From Oribacterium sp. UBA3737 (GTDB taxonomy: Bacteria; Bacillota_A; Clostridia; Lachnospirales; Lachnospiraceae), in NCBI GenBank assembly GCA_002371295.1, contig DFGZ01000329.1:1-8170 (forward strand): a stretch of 8,170 nt of DNA. Reading direction: 5' to 3'. This document shows positions 5,193 through 8,170 of the stretch, in pieces. Each line of letters opens with the position of its first letter. Position 1 is the first letter of the stretch. Below the pieces are notes generated by a model. It was not told the origin of the DNA and did no database searches. It saw nothing but the letters and a program-made list of their open reading frames with translations. A program made the position numbers and the translations under genes.

Positions 5193-6353
5193 ATGAATCA
5201 ATTTGATTTTGAAGACGAGATCCGTTTTACTAAGGCGGTTTTTTATAACTTCCGTCCCATTCCATTGCCGAAGCCCTTCAGAGACGCTACCGGTGGTATG
5301 GGAACCAATATTCCGGAACAAGGTTATATGGAACTTTATGATGACACCGGTGCATGCGCTCACTATACAGTTTCCAGGTCCTTTGTTCAGACCATACTTC
5401 CGCGTATACTGAACGGAGAAAAGAAAAGCTACAATGCATGGAGACATGAACAGTACTGGAAGATCAGAAATGCCGGTTTTCAGAGTGGAGATGCAGTCAA
5501 TGTAGGCACACTGGATCTTATGATGCTGGATATTCTGGCACAGCGTGCAGGAAAGACCATACATCGTTTTCTCGGTGCGGAAAAAGACTGGTGCGCAGCT
5601 TACAAAGGCGGCGGCGGAATCATTCGCGATGATGAAGAACTTGTGGAAGAGATGTGTCGTTATGCGGAAGAAGGTACAGATACCGTAAAGTTCAAAGTAG
5701 GATCTTCTCATGGAGAACTTGGTGAGATCATTGACATGGATCGTGATCTCAGAAGAATTGAAAAAGTACAGAAAGCCCTGGGAGGAAGAGCGCGGATCGC
5801 TGTTGACTGCAATCAAAAGTTTACTGTAGAACAGGCGGCCCGGTTCTGTCATCTTGCGGAACCTTTTGATCTTGAGTGGATCGAGGAACCCATCCACAGC
5901 GCAGATTACAACGGGATAAAGAAGCTGAAAGAAATGGGTGTAAAGCAGCGTCTTTCTGCCGGAGAGTCCATGAGAGTGTACTATGCTTATGAGACATATG
6001 TGGAAAAAGGAATCGATATACTGCAGCCATCTTTAGGCCGCATGAGTCATATCGATGATCTTCTCAAGATCCGTGATCTTTGCCGGGAACATGGACTTGA
6101 ATTTCAGTCCGGAGGCCGTGGTGCATACAATGCATATTTCGGTGCTTTATATGGTGACAATGAAAGGATCGAATTCCACGCGCCTATATCAGAGCCGGTA
6201 CATGAGCTGATGTTAAATGTACCGGAGTTTAAGAACAGCAGATTTACTCTTCGTTCAGATATTCCGGGTATTCCGGTTCGCATGAACATCGAGAAGATCG
6301 AAAAGCTCGGATATCTTGAGTCGGTGTCATATCATACACCGCCTCGCGCATGA
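5193..6353 (+). CDS. Enolase-superfamily (mandelate racemase/muconate lactonizing enzyme-like) protein, probable acid dehydratase or isomerase
   Basis: The 386-residue protein matches the length and two-domain plan of the family: an alpha/beta capping domain (about 1-130) then a (beta/alpha)7-beta barrel. Enolase-superfamily enzymes abstract the proton next to a carboxylate and stabilise the enolate with Mg2+. Visible active-site elements are K166-F-K168 (KxK on strand 2), metal ligands D205 in DCNQ, E231 in W-I-E-E-P and E258 in AGES. D275 in D-I-L-Q-P-S occupies the strand that usually carries the Asp of the Asp-His dyad. At the next strand, where a His base is expected, the sequence reads EFQSGGRGAY (303-312) with no His. 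QPS replaces the usual QPD. The start is ATG 5193, seven bases after AGGAG; an upstream in-frame TTG at 5172 precedes the ribosome binding site and is rejected. As the last gene of the TTT operon it probably acts on the imported carboxylate. Substrate unknown. Confidence 0.88.
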   Translation: MNQFDFEDEIRFTKAVFYNFRPIPLPKPFRDATGGMGTNIPEQGYMELYDDTGACAHYTVSRSFVQTILPRILNGEKKSYNAWRHEQYWKIRNAGFQSGDAVNVGTLDLMMLDILAQRAGKTIHRFLGAEKDWCAAYKGGGGIIRDDEELVEEMCRYAEEGTDTVKFKVGSSHGELGEIIDMDRDLRRIEKVQKALGGRARIAVDCNQKFTVEQAARFCHLAEPFDLEWIEEPIHSADYNGIKKLKEMGVKQRLSAGESMRVYYAYETYVEKGIDILQPSLGRMSHIDDLLKIRDLCREHGLEFQSGGRGAYNAYFGALYGDNERIEFHAPISEPVHELMLNVPEFKNSRFTLRSDIPGIPVRMNIEKIEKLGYLESVSYHTPPRA

Positions 6354-6359
6354 GATGAT

Positions 6360-6412
6360 TAAATCCGCCGGTGGCTTAAATCAACTTAAGCCACCGGCGG
6401 ATTTACTATTTT
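6360..6412 (+). terminator. Operon-end hairpin with a 20-bp perfect stem
   Basis: Positions 6360-6379 pair without a mismatch with 6386-6405 (GC-rich core CCGCCGGTGG/CCACCGGCGG) around a six-base ATCAAC loop, beginning six bases after the enolase-superfamily stop codon. The following tail, ACTATTTTG, is a poor U run. The stem ends in A/T pairs (AAAT/ATTT), which can partly stand in for a U tract. It most likely ends the tct operon mRNA and protects its 3' end. Confidence 0.8.
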
Positions 6413-6422
6413 GGAGTTTAAA

Positions 6423-6649
6423 TCATCTGAGACTGTAATATGTAAATGTTGCTCCTGCAGGTATGCCATGGGCACGAAGACCATCTTCGACGCCGGAACG
6501 CGCATCACCCGGAATAGATTCAGGCAGATGAACAGTTACATCATCAGGGATACCTTCAAAGCTTCCTTCAAGTTCCTCATGATCTGAGAATACATGCTTA
6601 TAGGCATCTCATTGCCCTGGATCTCGGCAGATTTGCCACCATGGAATTC
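6423..6649 (-). pseudogene. Frameshifted 3' remnant of an unrecognised gene
   Basis: No intact gene lies here, but the minus strand has coding character in two adjoining frames. From 6608 to the TGA at 6425-6423 one frame is open for 61 codons and ends in a protein-like tail with IPDDVTVHLPESIPGDARSG and IPAGATFTYYSLR; its codon choice resembles the neighbouring genes. Upstream, from about 6649 to 6597, a second frame reads EFHGGKSAEIQGNEMP before the reading would have to shift. The terminal frame is stopped by TGA at 6611-6609, and no start codon with a good ribosome binding site leads into it. This fits a gene that lost its 5' part and gained an indel. I do not recognise the family. The alternative is a chance open frame in non-coding DNA. 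Confidence 0.42.
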
Positions 6650-6674
6650 TCACCTGTTAATATAAAAAAACTTC

Positions 6675-6703
6675 ATGTGTCCTGCATTATTATCATGTAT
6701 AAT
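6675..6703 (+). promoter_or_regulatory. Candidate promoter for the amidohydrolase gene
   Basis: A perfect TATAAT (6698-6703) is preceded directly by TG, within an AT-rich stretch. The -35 position at 17 bases (6675-6680, ATGTGT) is a weak match. It would start transcription near 6710 and give a leader of about 170 bases ahead of the GTG at 6882. The perfect -10 makes it the best plus-strand promoter in the window, but the -35 is unsupported. Confidence 0.5.
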
Positions 6704-6710
6704 AAAGAAA

Positions 6711-6881
6711 TAGCAGTATCGGGATAATATCAAAGGGCTGATAGCCGGAATGCATGTTGAACGGCGTGACATATGCTATGACTGACTGAGAATGACTTAA
6801 ATAAGGTTTCACGATTCAGGCTCATTGCCGTGATTATCAGCTGAGAAGAAGATCACAGAAGATAAGGAGGATATTTTATCA
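6711..6881 (+). promoter_or_regulatory. Long, possibly structured leader of the amidohydrolase gene
   Basis: Between the candidate promoter and the gene lies about 170 bases with no gene. Visible pairings are GGCT/AGCC (6736-6739 with 6743-6746), GCATGT with ACATATGC (6752-6757 with 6768-6775, one bulge), and a long-range match GGCTGATA (6736-6743) with TATCAGCT (6835-6842), eight pairs including one wobble. The last would exclude the first small stem and close a domain of about 100 bases. The ribosome binding site AAGGAGG (6864-6870) lies just downstream. I do not recognise a known riboswitch class, and the pairings may be chance. Confidence 0.3.
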
Positions 6882-8170
6882 GTGAAAGCACAAACGATTA
6901 TTTTAGGAAATGTTATTACAATGGATGAATTCAAGCCTTATGCTGAGGCGATAGCGGTGAGTGATGAAAAAATCATTTACGTTGGCAGTAAAGATGCTGC
7001 GATGAAGCTGAAGGATGATAAAACCGAGGTTTTGGATTACGGAACGAATTCTGTTTATCCCGGCTTTTTGGAGGCACATTGCCACCCCGGTTTTGCCGGA
7101 AATATGATGTTTGGAAGGGCAAAGCTTTCAGAAGGTAAAACTCCCGAGGATTATCTGAAAATTCTAAAAGAATATGTTGACAACAACCGGGATAAAAAGA
7201 ATTATGTCGGATCGGGTTGGTCGGATGATCTGTTATATGATCTTAATGCAAAGCAACTGGATGAGATCTGTCCGGATAAGCCTATGATCAATCAAAGCAG
7301 CAGCGGACACATGATGTGGGTCAACACCAAGGCCATGGAGGCCTTTGACATCAATGAAGATGCAGTGAAACAGTGGGGAACAGAATGTATCCATGTTGAT
7401 GAGAATGGCAAGCCGAATGGTGTGCTCGCCGAAAAGCCGGCCATTGATCTGGTAAAGAGGGTTCAGCCGGATCTTGCGCAGGCCAAAAGTGAACTGCTTG
7501 GATTCCAGCAATATGCGTTTTCAAACGGCTATACAGGTGTATATGACGCCGGATACCAGCTTCTGACCAGTCACGATCCGCGTGCCTACAGGGAGCTTGA
7601 CGATGAGGGTAAGCTGAAGCTGTATTCATATTGCGGCAGTTTCGTTAATGACAATACCGATACCCCTGAAGAGGAAATGGACAGAATTGCGGAGGAGGCA
7701 AAGGAATATAACGGCAAGCACGTGAAGGTGATCGGCGCCAAGGTCTTTGCCGATGGAGTCGTGGAGGGACACACCGCATGGATGCTGGATGATTATGTGG
7801 ACAAGCCCGGGTACAAAGGCGTAAGAAGGTTTGATGATCACGAAAAGATGGTAAGGCTCGTCAAAGCGGCGGCCGCCCACAATATGAACGTTCACATTCA
7901 CTCGATCGGTGACGGAGCCACAAAGGCATGGATCGACGCAATCGCGGAGGCTCAGAGCGAGACAGGGAATTTCGATATGAGAAATGCGCTGGCGCATTTA
8001 CAGGAAGTCACTCCGGAGGATGTTAAGAGAATGGGCGAATATAATGTTATGGCCGTATGCGGCATTATGTGGGCAATCAAGCATCCTGCCGGCTTTGCAC
8101 AGGAGGTTGCTTATGTAGGCGAGGAGAAGTCCTATAATGCCTACCCGGTCAAATCCATCATGGATGCAGG
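6882..8170 (+). CDS. YtcJ-like metal-dependent amidohydrolase (Amidohydro_3 type), 3' end outside window
   Basis: The first 429 codons of a protein that usually runs to about 530-570 residues; it is still open at the window edge. It belongs to the amidohydrolase superfamily, (beta/alpha)8 hydrolases that cleave C-N or similar bonds with one or two bound metals. Signatures in order are the N-terminal beta-sandwich with A-I-A-V-S-D-E-K-I-I-Y-V-G, PGFLEAHCHP (metal His66 and His68; Glu65 replaces the more usual Asp), SGHMMWVN (H143), GVLAE, KVFADG around K287, HIHSIGD with H338, H340 and D344, and AHLQEVTPEDV with H372. No signal peptide is seen, so it is probably cytoplasmic. The start GTG 6882 has AAGGAGG 11 bases upstream, and starting at the next ATG (6921) would remove the first strand. 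The gene has its own promoter region and is separated from the tct operon by a terminator, so joint function is unproven. Members often carry only a general annotation; the substrate is unknown. Confidence 0.9.
   Translation, partial: MKAQTIILGNVITMDEFKPYAEAIAVSDEKIIYVGSKDAAMKLKDDKTEVLDYGTNSVYPGFLEAHCHPGFAGNMMFGRAKLSEGKTPEDYLKILKEYVDNNRDKKNYVGSGWSDDLLYDLNAKQLDEICPDKPMINQSSSGHMMWVNTKAMEAFDINEDAVKQWGTECIHVDENGKPNGVLAEKPAIDLVKRVQPDLAQAKSELLGFQQYAFSNGYTGVYDAGYQLLTSHDPRAYRELDDEGKLKLYSYCGSFVNDNTDTPEEEMDRIAEEAKEYNGKHVKVIGAKVFADGVVEGHTAWMLDDYVDKPGYKGVRRFDDHEKMVRLVKAAAAHNMNVHIHSIGDGATKAWIDAIAEAQSETGNFDMRNALAHLQEVTPEDVKRMGEYNVMAVCGIMWAIKHPAGFAQEVAYVGEEKSYNAYPVKSIMDA

Noticed and set aside
5187..5897. 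236-codon minus-strand open frame opposite the enolase-superfamily gene
   Set aside because: The plus strand encodes intact active-site motifs of a known superfamily; the antisense frame has no ribosome binding site or family features.
1..8170. CRISPR arrays, tRNA or rRNA genes, insertion sequences, attachment sites
   Set aside because: No regularly spaced direct repeats, cloverleaf-like segments, transposase motifs or terminal inverted repeats were seen on reading the window.

Overview
The window looks like a chromosomal segment from a low-to-mid GC Gram-positive anaerobe, most likely a clostridial (Lachnospiraceae-like) Firmicute. The basis is the strong AGGAGG-type ribosome binding sites before nearly every gene, a lipoprotein solute-binding protein with a long Ala/Glu/Lys-rich tether after the lipobox, the codon usage, and the style of the terminators. 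The taxonomic call is inference; no rRNA or other marker gene is present.

Layout. Positions 1-153 hold the 3' end of a gene resembling sfsA, followed by a small hairpin and a strong terminator (240-284). On the minus strand, 1713-364 encodes a 449-residue LysR-type regulator of abnormal architecture: an N-terminal LysR winged helix, a substrate-binding region, a charged linker, and a second complete LysR-type winged helix at the C-terminus. It is divergent from a plus-strand operon across a 212-bp intergenic region. That region carries AT-rich dyads (1772-1798), candidate promoter elements, and a leader with two hairpins, one of which forms a Shine-Dalgarno/anti-Shine-Dalgarno/Shine-Dalgarno arrangement.

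The plus-strand operon encodes a complete tripartite tricarboxylate transporter (TTT): the lipoprotein binding protein TctC (1926-3020), a hairpin that probably attenuates transcription (3044-3076), small membrane subunit TctB (3147-3626) and large membrane subunit TctA (3643-5136). An enolase-superfamily enzyme (5193-6353) follows, and a 20-bp perfect stem closes the unit (6360-6405). The simplest reading is a substrate-inducible uptake-and-catabolism cassette: the LysR protein senses a carboxylate, TctCBA imports it, and the enolase-superfamily enzyme carries out the first dehydration, racemisation or similar step. The substrate cannot be named from sequence.

Positions 6413-6881 contain no intact gene. 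The minus strand from 6649 to 6423 carries what looks like the decayed, frameshifted 3' end of an unrecognised gene. This is followed by a candidate promoter (TATAAT at 6698) and a long, possibly structured leader. From 6882 to the window end runs the 5' part (429 codons) of a YtcJ-like metal-dependent amidohydrolase with its own promoter and ribosome binding site; its link to the TTT cassette is positional only.

The most unusual items are the HTH-ligand domain-HTH LysR protein, the enolase-superfamily enzyme whose usual C-terminal catalytic histidine appears to be missing, and the three-arm leader in front of tctC.
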